From assembly GCA_001600695.1 (NCBI GenBank), contig BCKQ01000004.1, positions 682,001 through 746,000 on the forward strand: 64,000 nt of DNA. Direction: 5' to 3'. Origin of the DNA: Ascoidea asiatica. Its lineage: Eukaryota > Ascomycota > Saccharomycetes > Ascoideales > Ascoideaceae. Positions 43,618 to 53,727 of the stretch are shown here, one piece after another (within the stretch, counting starts at the first letter, position 1; each line of letters begins with the position of its first letter). The position numbers and the translations under genes were made by a program. The notes below the pieces were generated by a model that worked only from the letters and a program-made list of their open reading frames with translations, did no database searches and was not told the DNA's origin.

Positions 43618-45457
43618 TACTATTAGTTTTATTAACTAAAGAATCATTAGTCATTGATGTTAATAAATCGGGAATAAGTGGATTTAAATTTGATTTTATA
43701 CTTTGATTTCGATTTGGAATTTGATTTGGAATTTGATTACCAAATCCTTGTGATGTATATTGTGGAGTTTGATATTGAGTTTTATTTAAACTTGGTTGAG
43801 TTTGAATTCTATTTGAATTTTGATAAGTATTTTGTGAAGGAATTTTATTACCAGTATTATTATTTGGAATTTGATTTGAGTATGGATTACTAAATGGATT
43901 ATAAGTATCAGATTTATTATTATTAATATTATTATTAATATTATTATTACTAGTAGTTGGTTCAATTAAATTTGGATTATATGGAGCAAAAGAAATTGAA
44001 TTATTATTTAAATTATTATTTAAAGGTCTTTTTGTTGGATTTTTATATTGATTAATTGCTTCATCCATTAAATCATTATAAACTCTTTCACTTTCCATTA
44101 ATTTACTATTTAAACCAATTAAATCATCTTTTCTTTGAGAGTATTTTTCAATTAATTTACCTAAAGTTGGTCTAATTGAAGTTAAATTATTAAATAAATT
44201 TGTTAAATTATCATCATTAATTAATTTTATAAATTCAGATTGTGATAAATTATTATTTTCACTTTCATTATTAATTGTTGAAAGACGTATAAGTAATCTT
44301 TCAATATTTGAAGATTGTTTTAAAATATTTGATTCAATTTGATATTCTTTAATTAAATCATTTGGAGTTGGATCATTAATTGGAGTTACATAATTTAATG
44401 GAAATATACCAATTTTACCATTTAATGAACCTCTCCACCAATCTTTATAAACGGATTCTAATACAGTTATTATATCATTTTTATTAAAAGATAATTCATC
44501 AGGCTCATTTGAAGTTAAATCATAAAGAGCTCTAACTCTAGTTATTAAAGCTGGAGTTATTGAATTTTTTTCAGTGTCAGTTTTAATTTCAGAAACTGAC
44601 AGATTATTCTCTTTTTCTTTATCTTTATTATTTTTATTATCATTATTTTCATTTAAATTTAAATTTTGAAATTGATTTTGAATATTATTATTGTTGTTGT
44701 TGTTATTATTAATATTATTATTAGCATTTGCATTACTTGAAGATGATGGATTATCATTTGATAAATAAGATTTTCTCCAATTTTGTTCTTTATTATATTC
44801 ATCAAGAGATAATTTTAAAATTTTTTCTAATTCATTATCTTCATTTAATTTATCAGATTTATTAATTTCATGTTTTTGAGGTAAATCTGGAGTTATATTA
44901 ATATTTTGATTTGGATTTAAATTTGGAAATTTTCTTAAAGATTTTTTTAATAAATCATCAATTAATTTTAATGAAGGATCATTTTTAAAAGAATTTGATA
45001 ATTGAATTAAAATTTGAATTAAATTTGATTTAACAGTTAAATGAATTTTATTATTTGAAATAATTTCAATAAATAAAAAATTTGTAAAATTTATTGAAGA
45101 AATTTCATTTTTCATTTTTGAACCACAATTTTCACTTAAAGCTTGTAATAAAGTTAAAGATCTTAATAAAATATTTGCATTATTAATTTTTAAACGTTTC
45201 GTTAAAATATTTATAGCATTTTCAGAACCATTTGAAGGATTATTATTAACTTCATCACAAACATCCATAATATATTGCCAATTATCAGTCATTAAATCCT
45301 CATCAGTGGATTTAACTATATATAAATGAAATAATGTTAATATTATATTTTATTTATCAAAATTATTATATTTATTATATTTATTAGATTAAATAAAAAT
45401 ATATATTGAATACATACTGATAAGAGCTTCTAATTGACCATAATTTGAAGGAGACAT
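43151..45457 (-). CDS. HSE1: HSE1, ESCRT-0 subunit (VHS-UIM-SH3), spliced
   Basis: Binds ubiquitinated cargo with Vps27 at endosomes. Exon 1 is 45418-45457 (MSPSNYGQLEALI) and exon 2 is 43151-45315, together 734 residues. The intron (45316-45417) has GTATGT and TAG, but its best branch site is the weak ATTAAC. VHS domain about 8-150 (DNWQYIMDVCDEVN..TLTLLQALSENCG-type pattern); UIM about 175-195 (LEKILKLSLDEYNKEQ); SH3 about 272-327 (VRALYDLTSNEPDELSFNKNDII..DWWRGSLNGKIGIFPLNYV); then a coiled GAT-like region (about 380-460) and a long Asn/Gln/Pro-rich tail with SQMPSQMTSQM repeats. Without exon 1 the VHS start would be missing. Confidence 0.95.
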
Positions 45458-45861
45458 TATTAATTATTAACTATTGATTAATAAGTATCAAATTATTAAA
45501 AGAATATAATAATAATATATTAGATATGATATTAATTATTTCTTTTATATATAAACTAATAGATAATATCAAATATTTAAAAAGAAAGAAAGATAAAAAA
45601 AAACAAATCATTAAATAAATCGGTAATTTTAAGGTAAATTAATAAATAAATAAATCAAATAAATGGTGGCAATGTCAAAAGGGGATAAAAAGATAACTAA
45701 TTAACCCAAGCCATTTATCATTTTATTAAGGTATTCCGTTTTAAAAGGGAATATAATGACGCATACAGGTTTTAAAGTAGATAAAAAGGGGTTCATTAAT
45801 CAGTTAAATCCTATTTCTACAAATATATATGAAATTATTAAATATATCAATTTTATAATAG
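45458..45861. other. Intergenic HSE1 upstream / MED22 3' end
   Basis: 404 AT-rich bases. Only AT repeats and a modest mixed patch at 45660-45790 (GGTGGCAATGTC, GGGGATAAAAAG, GACGCATACAGG), which may be the HSE1 promoter. Confidence 0.5.
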
Positions 45862-46549
45862 CTATTTGTTCAATATATAATTTGAAGAAGAAGTATAATT
45901 ATCTTCAACTTCAGATATTCTAGTTACTAATTCATTAAGTTTATCTTCAAGATTATTATTATAATTATTATTATTAGCATTTGAAGAAGAAGAAGAAGAA
46001 TCTAAATCCTGAATGGAAGATAGAAGATTATTAATTTGATTTGGTAATTGATTTAAAATCCAAGATTCTTTCAATGATCTAGTTATTGTTAGTAATTCTT
46101 CAATCATTTTAACAATTGTAGAACTATCAGCTTCAATTTGTAAAATATCAGTTAAAACTAATTCTTGAGATTTAAGTTCAGGATTATTTTCATCATAATC
46201 ATTTTCTTCTTCATCTATTGTTGGTATTACTTGATTCTATTAATTTAAATAAGATACAACAAGTTAGTTAATGATTTCAATATAATAATGGATTTTTTCA
46301 ATTGAATTTGATTCAAATACATACTGAACATAGTGTTATCAAGTTTGAAAATGTCAATAGTATTTTTCTAGTTGTTTGATTTACTTTGTCTGATTAAAGA
46401 TGAATAACTGTTAGTAGTTGATCTCTTGTTACTCCATCAGCACCAAAATACACATACCGAGACTCTGCTGGGATTTGATCTGCATTGTTTATAGTCTTAT
46501 GAAGTTGTTTGTTGTTGTTTCTTGAATGGCTTTTGCTTCTTCTTCTCAT
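45862..46549 (-). CDS. MED22: Mediator complex subunit 22 (SRB6), two introns
   Basis: Mediator head-module subunit. My gene model: exon 1 46458-46549, intron 46368-46457, exon 2 46325-46367 (43 nt), intron 46237-46324, exon 3 45862-46236; 169 residues. Both introns start GTATGT, carry TACTAAC or AACTAAC branch sites and end TAG; all phases fit. The start reads MRRRSKSHSRNNNKQLHKTIN; QLHKTINNADQI and LLTFSNLITL align with ALYEKLEQTRTIL and LAELINM of Srb6, and exon 3 holds the hallmark VKMIEELLTITRSLKESWILNQLP. It ends with a Ser/Asn linker and coiled C-terminus. A simple ORF reading sees only the last 81 codons. The exact start Met is less certain than the splice sites. Confidence 0.85.
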
Positions 46550-46971
46550 CCTCAAATACACTCTCTCTCTCTCTCTCTTCTTACTCTACTTCCAGTCTTA
46601 CTCCAGTTTTCATCTCATCGCACCCACAGTTCTGGTCTCCGCAGTCTCTTCCGCCATGTAAACAATCACTGAACTGATAACTTTACCGCCAGCTCAACAT
46701 CTGAAAGAAATGAATTTATCATTCATCTCTGCCAGATTCACACGCAGCTCTGACAAAAGAAATGTCAACAGCTTTATCTTCTATCAGCGCTTATTTTCTC
46801 TTTATACTTTCTTCATACAGCATATCTTTATATATACATAGTTTTTTAGGATATAGCTTGTATAATATATATAATACCACTCTCATTAATAATCAATAAT
46901 CAATAATCAATATTCAATAATCAATAATCAAATTAAATATAACAAATATATAAACATTACAAATATAAATA
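46550..46971. promoter_or_regulatory. Divergent promoter MED22/DPP1-type gene
   Basis: 422 bases. A pure CT dinucleotide run (about 46560-46580) and other pyrimidine tracts lie on the MED22 side. A GC-richer patch (46615-46750) contains CGCACCCACAG, CTTCCGCCATG and TACCGCCAGC. AATCA repeats precede the DPP1-side ATG. Confidence 0.5.
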
Positions 46972-47961
46972 ATGAAAAGATCTGATGTTTTAGTCACTTT
47001 TGGACTAACAGATTCTGTTTTTAAAAAAATTATAAGATGGAAGTTACCTGATTTATTTCTATTCTTTTTATTATTCCTTTTATATATATTATTATATAAT
47101 TTACCTCCATTTCAATCAATGTTTTATATTAATGATTTATCAATATCTTATCCATTTACTGAAAATGAAACTGTAACTACAATTCAATTATTTATTTATT
47201 CTGTATTAATACCATTTATTTTAATATTTTTAATATCTTTAATAATAACTCCAAAACAAAAAATTTATGTAACTTATTTAACAATTTTATCATTTCTTTT
47301 AAATGTAATAATAACTTCTTTTTTAACAAATATTTTAAAAAATTGGATTGGTAGACCAAGACCAGATTTTTTATCAAGATGTGATTTTGATTCTGAAAAA
47401 ATTAAAGAAAATATTTTAGTTTATGCAAAAGATGTATGTAATACAAAAAATATTTCAAAATTAAATGATGGTTTTAGATCTTGTCCTTCTGGTCATTCAA
47501 GTACAAGTTGGTCAGGTTTAGGATTTTTATCACTTTATTTATTAGGACAATTTAAATCTTTTAATAATAAATCTGGAATTTTTAAAGTTTTTTTTGCTTT
47601 AATTCCAATTTTATTAGCTACTTTAATTGCTTTATCAAGAACTCAAGATTATAGACATAGATTCTCTGATGTATTTCTTGGTTCTTTAATTGGTGCTTTA
47701 ATTTCTTATTTCTCATATAGAAAATATTTTCCAAAATTAAATTCTCCATTTTCTTATATGCCAATACAATTAATTAATGAAAATAAATTATCTGAAAAAA
47801 ATAATTCATTTATAGATTCTGATGATATTGAAAATGCTTATCTACTATTAGATTCTAATTCTCATTCTAATTCTCAATCCAATCCTTCTCAATCTTTAAA
47901 TCAAAATTCAAATATTAATGATTTAGAAAATCAATTATCTTCTCCTTTAGTTCAACATTAA
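46972..47961 (+). CDS. DPP1: PAP2-family lipid phosphatase (DPP1/LPP1 type)
   Basis: 329 residues. Dephosphorylates diacylglycerol pyrophosphate and phosphatidate in vacuolar or other membranes. About five to six membrane helices. The three-part phosphatase signature is intact: K123-x6-R130-P131 (KNWIGRPRP), PSGH at 172-175, and SR-x5-H-x3-D at 222-233 (SRTQDYRHRFSD). The C-terminus (about 255-329) is a Ser/Asn-rich soluble tail. DPP1 versus LPP1 orthology cannot be settled from sequence alone. Confidence 0.88.
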   Translation: MKRSDVLVTFGLTDSVFKKIIRWKLPDLFLFFLLFLLYILLYNLPPFQSMFYINDLSISYPFTENETVTTIQLFIYSVLIPFILIFLISLIITPKQKIYVTYLTILSFLLNVIITSFLTNILKNWIGRPRPDFLSRCDFDSEKIKENILVYAKDVCNTKNISKLNDGFRSCPSGHSSTSWSGLGFLSLYLLGQFKSFNNKSGIFKVFFALIPILLATLIALSRTQDYRHRFSDVFLGSLIGALISYFSYRKYFPKLNSPFSYMPIQLINENKLSEKNNSFIDSDDIENAYLLLDSNSHSNSQSNPSQSLNQNSNINDLENQLSSPLVQH

Positions 47962-48093
47962 ATTAATATTATATCTTATTTCTTATATATTATATCTTAT
48001 TTCTTATATATTATATATCATATTTCATATATTATATATAATAACTTACTCGCATATTTATAATAAATATAATAAATATTATAAATATAATAT

Positions 48094-49764
48094 CTATGGA
48101 CGTAAACGTCTTGGATCTCTTGGAAATAATGATGCTCTTCTAATATTCTTTAATCCAAGAAAAAACATAACAACTCTTTCTAATCCAATTCCACCTCCAG
48201 CATGTGGTGCACATCCATAAGAAAATGATTCAACATAATCTTTTAATCCTGGTGTATTTGAATCAAGTCCATGTTCTTTCATTCTTTCTTTTAAAAGTTC
48301 ATAATCATGAACTCTTTGAGCTCCTGATAAAATTTCTTCTCCTCTCATAAAAAAATCATATGAATTAGAATATTTTGGATTAATTGGATCTGGCATTGTA
48401 TAAAATGGTCTAATAATTGTTGGAAATTTATCTAAAATATAAAAATCTGTATTATATTTCTCACGAATTATTGATCCTAATAATTTTTCATTTTCTGTTG
48501 ATAAATCATCAAAATATCCAATATCTTTAACTCCTGCATTTTTTAATAAATCAATACCTTCCTTAAATGTAATTCTAATCATTTTTTCTGGAATTTTAAA
48601 TTCTTCACATGGAAATTGTTTTCTAATAGTTTCAATTTCTTTTTTAAAACGTAAATTTAATTCATTAAAAATAAAAATAAATAATTCTGATAAAACATCA
48701 ATAACTTCATCATAATGTTCTTCAAATGCCATTTCTAAATCTAATCCCATAAATTCAGTCATATGTCTATGAGTATTAGAATTTTCTGCTCTAAAAACTG
48801 GTGCAACTTCAAAAACTTTTTCAAAATCTGCAACTATACATTGTTGTTTATAAAATTGTGGTGATTGTGCTAGATATGCTTTTTTTGAAAAATATGTAAC
48901 TTCAAATACATTGGCTCCACCTTCTGATGCTGCTCCTAATAATTTTGGACTATGAATTTCTATAAATCCTTTATTTGTTAAAAATTCTCTAAATAAAAGA
49001 CAAACGCCATGTTGAACTCTAAAAATTGCATTATTTGTTGTTGTTCTTAAATCAATTACTCTATTATCTAATCTTGTATCAAGATTAACGATTGGTAAAT
49101 CTAGTTTTTTAGATTCTAATTCACTTCTTTGTGCATCTTCAATTAACATTGGTAATTGTTCAGGAGTTTCACTAATAATAAAAATTTTTGTAATTTGAAT
49201 TTCAACATCTTGTATAGTACAAGATTTAACTAATTCATTAACTTTTTTACAAATTCCATGAACAAGAACTATTGATTCTAAATTCAATGAATTACCAAAT
49301 TTAACCATTGGTTTACTAATAGTTTTACCATCTGAACGTAAAACTGATTGAATTGTATTAATTTGTTGACGGAATGTTAAAAATGAAAGTGAAGCAGATT
49401 GTGCTCTTTTATTATGAACTCTTGCTCTAAATACAACTTCTTCACCATCATTTTTTTCACTTAATTGACTAAATTGAATTCTTTTAATTCCAGTTTTGAA
49501 TGATGATTGAATTAAAGGTAATTTACCATAACTATCTTTTGCAAAATCATTTGCAGCTTGTAAAGCTTCTTCAGCTGCTTTTTCTTTAGCTAATTGTTCT
49601 GCTCTTTCTTTTTTCTTCAATTCTTTTTCTTTTTCTTTTTGAAGTTTTTTCAATGCTTTCTTAGAAAGTGGTTTACCATCTGGACCAAGAATAGCCTCAA
49701 CAGGTTTAGATTCTTTTTTATCTTCAATTGATAAATCTTTTACAGAAACAGGATCAGCAGACAT
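48094..49764 (-). CDS. DPS1: Cytoplasmic aspartyl-tRNA synthetase
   Basis: 556 residues, matching the eukaryotic cytosolic type. A Lys-rich helical N-terminal extension (about 30-75, KEKEKELKKKERAEQLAKEK) as in S. cerevisiae, where it binds tRNA. An OB-fold anticodon-binding domain (about 105-200). A class II catalytic domain with motif 2 region FRAENSNTHRHMTEFMGLDLEM and motif 3 GGGIGLERVVMFFLGLKNIRRASLFPRDPRRLRP at the very C-terminus. A perfect Gcn4-type site lies about 120 bases upstream of the ATG. Confidence 0.97.
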   Translation of the reverse strand: MSADPVSVKDLSIEDKKESKPVEAILGPDGKPLSKKALKKLQKEKEKELKKKERAEQLAKEKAAEEALQAANDFAKDSYGKLPLIQSSFKTGIKRIQFSQLSEKNDGEEVVFRARVHNKRAQSASLSFLTFRQQINTIQSVLRSDGKTISKPMVKFGNSLNLESIVLVHGICKKVNELVKSCTIQDVEIQITKIFIISETPEQLPMLIEDAQRSELESKKLDLPIVNLDTRLDNRVIDLRTTTNNAIFRVQHGVCLLFREFLTNKGFIEIHSPKLLGAASEGGANVFEVTYFSKKAYLAQSPQFYKQQCIVADFEKVFEVAPVFRAENSNTHRHMTEFMGLDLEMAFEEHYDEVIDVLSELFIFIFNELNLRFKKEIETIRKQFPCEEFKIPEKMIRITFKEGIDLLKNAGVKDIGYFDDLSTENEKLLGSIIREKYNTDFYILDKFPTIIRPFYTMPDPINPKYSNSYDFFMRGEEILSGAQRVHDYELLKERMKEHGLDSNTPGLKDYVESFSYGCAPHAGGGIGLERVVMFFLGLKNIRRASLFPRDPRRLRP

Positions 49765-50128
49765 GATTAAAAACTACAAATTAAATTAATCTTAATGAAT
49801 TCAATTAAATTGACTTAGAACACAATTAAACTTAACTCAATTACTTTATTTAAATATCAAATTATCAACAAATTAATTTCAGTGACTCACTAAAAAAATG
49901 TTTGCTGTGCATTTCAAAAACTCAATATTTTTTTCCAATCTCAAGTCATGTGCCGGTGCATTTAGTGCATTTTTACACAAAAAGACCGTTCTTCGGACTA
50001 CGTGCACGAGCCTCTTCGATTATACTGTTAAAAGATAAGCTTTTTTATACTTTTAAGCTCATTTCAACCTACAAAAAGAAGAAAAAATATTTTTTTATTT
50101 ATTCATTGATTATTAAAGCTACATTTGA
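49765..50128 (-). promoter_or_regulatory. DPS1 promoter / RAD17 3' region
   Basis: 364 bases. TGACTCA at 49883-49889. A GC-richer patch (about 49950-50030) holds GTGCATTTAGTGCATTTT and GACCGTTCTTCGGACTACGTGCACGAG. A 76-codon ORF here (49902-50132) has no protein pattern. Confidence 0.55.
49883..49889. promoter_or_regulatory. Gcn4-type binding site TGACTCA
   Basis: Perfect consensus core about 120 bases upstream of DPS1, a typical position and a typical target class (aminoacyl-tRNA synthetases) for Gcn4-like bZIP factors. Confidence 0.55.
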
Positions 50129-51859
50129 TTAAAATATAAAAGGAACTTCAATGTTTTCATCGTCATTGTCATTATCATTTTCATTATCATTATTCCTATC
50201 ATTGGAGTCACCTTTGGAATTGTTTTGATTATTCTGTTCTTTAAAAATTGAAAAGTTGCTAAGAATATCATTTATACCTCTTTTAGTTTTAATTATTTTA
50301 TTAGGTTCAATATTTGAATTGTTTTGATCATTGGAACCATTTGAATTGGAATTGGAATTGGAATTTGAGTTAAAAAGCGTGCTCTTCCTTTTACCTCTTT
50401 TTTTCTTTTTATTTTTGGGATTTATTGTAGCTAAATCATCTGCATTCATTATAATTTCTTTTAAATTTTTTTGATTTAATTCAGAATTCTCATCATCATC
50501 AATTGATTCAATTAAAACAAACTCGATAACTGTACCTGAGTAATATCTTGGTTGATTTTTTTCTGGTAATGGATAAGTTTGAGGAATTTCTTCAGTTGTT
50601 TCATTGTTATTTTGCCTTCTTGATTTTTCTAATTTTTCTAATTTTCTAAGTTTTTTTTCTCTTCTAGTTTTATCTTCTTCATTCAAAGATTTTGAATTTA
50701 TTCTATGATCTTCAATATTATAAATACTCAGTAAATGAATTGATAAAATATTATTATTATCTTTTTGTAATCTTATTCTTGAACTAATTTTAACAGCTCT
50801 AGTAATTTTATTAAAAATTTCAAATTTATAAACTCCAATAATTTCTTCATTTGTCACTTTTTCGAATTCCTTACTAACTTTATTATATTTTTGTAATATA
50901 AGTTCTTCTAAAATATATTTATCTGCAGGTAAAATCATTCTTGAATATCCTAATTCACCTCTTGATATAAAAATTAATTCATTTTCAATTTTATTTTCAA
51001 TTTGAAGAGTATTATTTTTTGTTTTTGTAAAATATTTCTGTTTTTGCTTTTTTTCAAATGATGACGCATATAAATATAAATCTTCTGTATTTATATCTTT
51101 TAAATCTTTTAAAACATCAAACATTATATCTGCTTTTAATTTTGCATCCATTATTACTTCATTATAATCTAAACTTAATCCATATGGATCAATATCTTGA
51201 GAATCAAAATCAACAAATGTTGAAAATTCACAAATCTCACTCATTTTACTATCATTGAATTCAACAATAAATGGGAACCCATCACCCTCATAACTTATTG
51301 TACAATAAATTGTTTCTGGATCATCTTTTTTATTTAATGATGATGCAACATTAAATGATTCTGTTATTGTTTTAAAATCAACTGAAATTTTAACAAAATT
51401 ATTCTCCAATTTTTCATCAGACTCATCATCAATAGTTTTATCGTTTTTATTCTTTTTCTTCAAATTACGATTTTCATTAATGGTAGCATCAATTCCATCA
51501 TAAAGATCTGAGTTTAATTCAGAATGATATTCTAAATATTCGGATTCAACATTTGACTCAGTTGAAAAATCATTAATTGGGGGATTGAATATATATTGAT
51601 CAAATAATTCAATATCAAAATTTATTGATGCCTTAATTACATGACTATTTTCTGTTGTGAATGTTAATCCACTATCTGAAACTATTATAATTCCTTGGGT
51701 TCCAAATGATAGTATAGATGAAAGTACAACTGCTATATGTGATACTTCCGAGGTTTTTGCTTTGAAAACAAACTTATCATCATTTCCTCTTTTTGATTGA
51801 TGTCTTCCTGCTGTAATTACCATTGTACTAATACTTTTGAATACTTCACCCTCTTTCAC
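50129..51859 (-). CDS. RAD17: RAD17-like DNA damage checkpoint clamp subunit (Rad1 family of 9-1-1)
   Basis: 576 residues from ATG 51859, or 564 from Met13 (MVITAGRHQSKRG). Component of the PCNA-like 9-1-1 clamp. The conserved pattern follows S. cerevisiae Rad17: FVFKAKTSEVSHIAVVLSSILSFGTQGIIIVSDSGLTFTTENSHVIKASI, EDGFPFIVEF-like CTISYEGDGFPFIVEFNDS, FVDFDSQDIDPYGLSLDYNEVIMDAKLKADIMFDVLKDL, RGELGYSRMILPADKYILEEL, and the terminal acidic region ending VPFIF. Inserted low-complexity parts (about 110-150, 460-560) explain the extra length over the 401-residue S. cerevisiae protein. Confidence 0.9.
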   Translation of the reverse strand: MKEGEVFKSISTMVITAGRHQSKRGNDDKFVFKAKTSEVSHIAVVLSSILSFGTQGIIIVSDSGLTFTTENSHVIKASINFDIELFDQYIFNPPINDFSTESNVESEYLEYHSELNSDLYDGIDATINENRNLKKKNKNDKTIDDESDEKLENNFVKISVDFKTITESFNVASSLNKKDDPETIYCTISYEGDGFPFIVEFNDSKMSEICEFSTFVDFDSQDIDPYGLSLDYNEVIMDAKLKADIMFDVLKDLKDINTEDLYLYASSFEKKQKQKYFTKTKNNTLQIENKIENELIFISRGELGYSRMILPADKYILEELILQKYNKVSKEFEKVTNEEIIGVYKFEIFNKITRAVKISSRIRLQKDNNNILSIHLLSIYNIEDHRINSKSLNEEDKTRREKKLRKLEKLEKSRRQNNNETTEEIPQTYPLPEKNQPRYYSGTVIEFVLIESIDDDENSELNQKNLKEIIMNADDLATINPKNKKKKRGKRKSTLFNSNSNSNSNSNGSNDQNNSNIEPNKIIKTKRGINDILSNFSIFKEQNNQNNSKGDSNDRNNDNENDNDNDDENIEVPFIF

Positions 51860-52161
51860 ATTTTACTTGGCTTGATGATTGATTAAACATTTCAGAGAAG
51901 AAAGGAACATAATAAAAAAGGTTTCCGATTATATCGTATGAAATTACTCTGAAAGCGGTAACTGAAAAGTTAACGTTTTTCCATAGCATTTTCAATCACC
52001 AAGTTATTATTGTAAACAAACTACTCTTTCTCAAATCATCAACAAGTTTTAAAGATATCAATTTCTAAGATTTTCTTGTCGTAATGATAAATAAATTAAA
52101 TAGATGTGATCATTGTTCATTAGCTTGAAATCAAAATAACTCAAAAGATAGACAGACAATT
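51860..52161. promoter_or_regulatory. Divergent promoter RAD17/ARP10
   Basis: 302 bases, AT-rich, with a minor patch GAAAGCGGTAACTG (about 51951). No clear known site; no MCB (ACGCGT) box. Confidence 0.45.
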
Positions 52162-53478
52162 ATGTCACAACAACAAACTTCTTCAACTTTTTTTGGAAAA
52201 AATCAATCAATGAATTCTTCATCATCAAGTGGTCGTCAAGTTTCTTCTGCATTTCAAGCACCTTCAAAACAATATCCTATAATAATAATACAATTAGGAA
52301 GTCGATTGATAAGAGCAGGGTTTTCGGGAGATTCTTCTCCAGCTGTAACTGCATTCACAAATGATAATAAATGGAAATTCAAAACATCTAAGATTCCAAA
52401 TAATAAAAATAAATTCAATAATATTCCAATAAATTTAAATCATTCTATTTCAAAAAATGATTTAGAAAGTATCAAACATAATGAATTTGATGAAAAAGTT
52501 TCTGATTATTATTACAATGATTTAATAACAATGCAATATTTATTCAATTATGATAAAATACCTTTATTCCCATTAGATTTTTCAAAAAATCTCAAACAAG
52601 ATTCACAAATGAGAATTTTATTAGAAAAAATGTTAACTAAGATTTATAAACAAGATCTTTTAGTTGATTCATCGAACTGTAAAATTATAATTCCAGAACC
52701 TCCTTTTTTCCCTATGCATTTAAAAAGAGTTATCACAAATGTTTTATTAAATTCATTATTTTCTAAATCTGTTTTTTTTGTTTCAGAACCAGCATTATCA
52801 TGTTTTAGTGCAGGATGTGAAAGTGGTTTAGTAATTGATTTAGGTTGGGAATATATTACAATTACTCCAATTTATGATATGAAACTATTAAGTAAATCAA
52901 CAAGAACAAGTATAAGGTCTGGAAAATTTTTACATTATTATATTTTAAAAAAATTATTACAATTGAATAATTCAATAGATGAATCCTTAAATAAATCTTT
53001 AGATAAATATTTCAAAAATACAAAAGAAATATTTAATTTAATTGAAGAATTTATATTTCAAGCAATTTATTGTCGTCATATAAATAACACTACAATTTTA
53101 TCAGAAGATAATTTTAAATTAATTTCGAAAATCAATACTGATGATATTTTAATTGTTCCAGATAAATGGAGATATGAATTCATAGAAGAAGTTTTATTTC
53201 CAAAATTTGAAGATTCAGATTATCCAGATGATAATGAAATTCCTTTAATAGATTTAATACTTCAAGTTCTAAAAGATCTTGAAATTGATACAAAGGCGGA
53301 AATATGTGATAATCTTATTTTTACAGGTGGATTATCTGAAATTCCTGGTGTTAAAACAAGAACTTTACAGGAATTAAGAAACAAAATGAATTCCAATTTG
53401 AAATTTTCTGCAAATATTACTTTAGGTCCTTGGGTTGGAGCAAGTTTGTATTCAGCAAGTGTTTTATACTCAAGTTGA
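52162..53478 (+). CDS. ARP10: Actin-related protein, ARP10-like (dynactin pointed end)
   Basis: 438 residues with a degenerate actin fold. After a Ser/Gln-rich start (1-38) come the phosphate-1-like IIIIQLGSRLIRAGFSGDSSP (about 41-60), CKIIIPEPPFFPMHLKRVI (about 173-191), VFFVSEPALSCFSAGCESGLVIDLGWEYITITPIYD (about 206-241), LIFTGGLSEIPGVKTR (about 390) and LGPWVGASLYSASV at the end. The short, diverged middle and the EPALSCFSAGCESGLVIDLG segment resemble Arp10/ACTR10 more than conventional actin or nuclear ARPs. ARP10 helps dynactin and dynein function. Some other diverged ARP is possible. Confidence 0.75.
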   Translation: MSQQQTSSTFFGKNQSMNSSSSSGRQVSSAFQAPSKQYPIIIIQLGSRLIRAGFSGDSSPAVTAFTNDNKWKFKTSKIPNNKNKFNNIPINLNHSISKNDLESIKHNEFDEKVSDYYYNDLITMQYLFNYDKIPLFPLDFSKNLKQDSQMRILLEKMLTKIYKQDLLVDSSNCKIIIPEPPFFPMHLKRVITNVLLNSLFSKSVFFVSEPALSCFSAGCESGLVIDLGWEYITITPIYDMKLLSKSTRTSIRSGKFLHYYILKKLLQLNNSIDESLNKSLDKYFKNTKEIFNLIEEFIFQAIYCRHINNTTILSEDNFKLISKINTDDILIVPDKWRYEFIEEVLFPKFEDSDYPDDNEIPLIDLILQVLKDLEIDTKAEICDNLIFTGGLSEIPGVKTRTLQELRNKMNSNLKFSANITLGPWVGASLYSASVLYSS

Positions 53479-53727
53479 TAATAAAGATTTTCAGATTTTT
53501 TATAAATTTATATATTTTCATAAAATAGTTCAAGAAAACAGGAAAAACAGAAAAAAAGAAAGATAAGTTGTAAAAAAATATAAATCAAAATTAACATAAA
53601 TAAAATAAATAAATAGAGATCGTAAAATCTTTAAAAAGATAAAAGTTTAAAGGATCAAAAAAAGAAAAAGTTTTTAGTTTGAAGATAATCAAAAGAAGAA
53701 ATTTATAGTAATTAAGTAACTAAATAG

